Made by a program: the position numbers and the translations under genes
Shown: piece after piece, positions 63,918 to 64,000 of the stretch
Position numbering within the stretch: position 1 is the stretch's first letter
How the letters are laid out: the number at the start of each line of letters is the position of its first letter
The notes under the pieces: model-generated
Database searches by the model: none
What the model was told of the DNA's origin: nothing
The model's input: the letters and a program-made list of their open reading frames with translations, nothing else
Origin: Artemia franciscana
Taxonomy: Eukaryota; Arthropoda; Branchiopoda; Anostraca; Artemiidae
Direction of reading: 5' to 3'
Assembly (NCBI RefSeq): GCF_032884065.1
Contig: NC_088881.1
Coordinates: forward strand, 1 to 64,000
Length of the DNA: 64,000 nucleotides

Positions 63918-64000
63918 AAACAGTTCGCGGTAACGAACTGTAGTAAGGAGCGACCCGGCTCAATAGTAAACTAAACTCTAGAAACATAATTTTGATGCTA
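63918..64000 (+). repeat. Dispersed repeat start (AGTTCGCGGTAACGAACTG family), cut by window end
   Basis: Matches 8096-8180: the same hairpin (CAGTTCG / CGAACTG), GTAGTAAGGAGCGACCCGGC and TCAATAGTAA. It continues beyond the window. Confidence 0.85.

Overview
This is eukaryotic, AT-rich, intron- and repeat-dominated DNA, almost certainly from an arthropod. The repeat families (a foldback family with arms built on TTTAGCGTAAAGAGCG, a family starting AGTTCGTGGTAACGAACTG, CR1-like and other LINEs with YADD, a Penelope-like element, Helitrons, tRNA-derived SINEs) look to me like those of a crustacean such as the brine shrimp Artemia. That assignment rests on memory, not on a search. No rRNA gene, CRISPR array or bacterial operon is present.

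Layout. 1-5770: satellite array of ~110-bp monomers in a higher-order unit of 2733 bp (two nearly identical copies) with 1088-bp and ~326-bp sub-periods. 5770-7700: array edge with old decayed monomers. 7709-7973: three tRNA-like modules. 8096-10330: dispersed repeats, one interrupted by a satellite fragment flanked by a ~49-bp direct repeat. 10330-12430: dispersed element with ~285-bp internal repeats (a shorter sibling lies at 39560-40650). 12650-15150: further decayed tandem repeats and a SINE. 15147-22461: a locus for a polytopic membrane protein. Its 5' region occurs three times in tandem, and the third copy runs into a long intronless reading frame damaged by a six-fold 297/298-bp internal duplication, two in-frame TAG codons and a frameshift. 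22790-27190: ~71-bp degenerate satellite broken by foldback elements and a LINE. 27260-31085: a duplicated ~1.5-kb block (Helitron-like) and another foldback. 32160-34075: dead Penelope-like element, minus strand. 34-48 kb: lower repeat density, long-TIR MITEs, and two candidate minus-strand host exons (36904-37230 and 41028-41187). 48.8-59.3 kb: LINE graveyard with a pogo/Tigger-type transposase fragment. Embedded in it at 55234-55395, and again at 62124-62369, are two plus-strand exons that read like the N-terminal region of DRC11/IQCA1 (a ciliary dynein regulatory complex subunit). 59.3-64 kb: mostly unassigned, with tandem repeats.

There is no operon-like cooperation. The window is a nested insertion record in which the probable functional content is a few host exons and perhaps a relative of the damaged membrane-protein gene. 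The most unusual structures are the membrane-protein locus, the hierarchical satellite and its transposed fragment, and the SINE insertion that can be proven from an empty-site paralogue in the same window.
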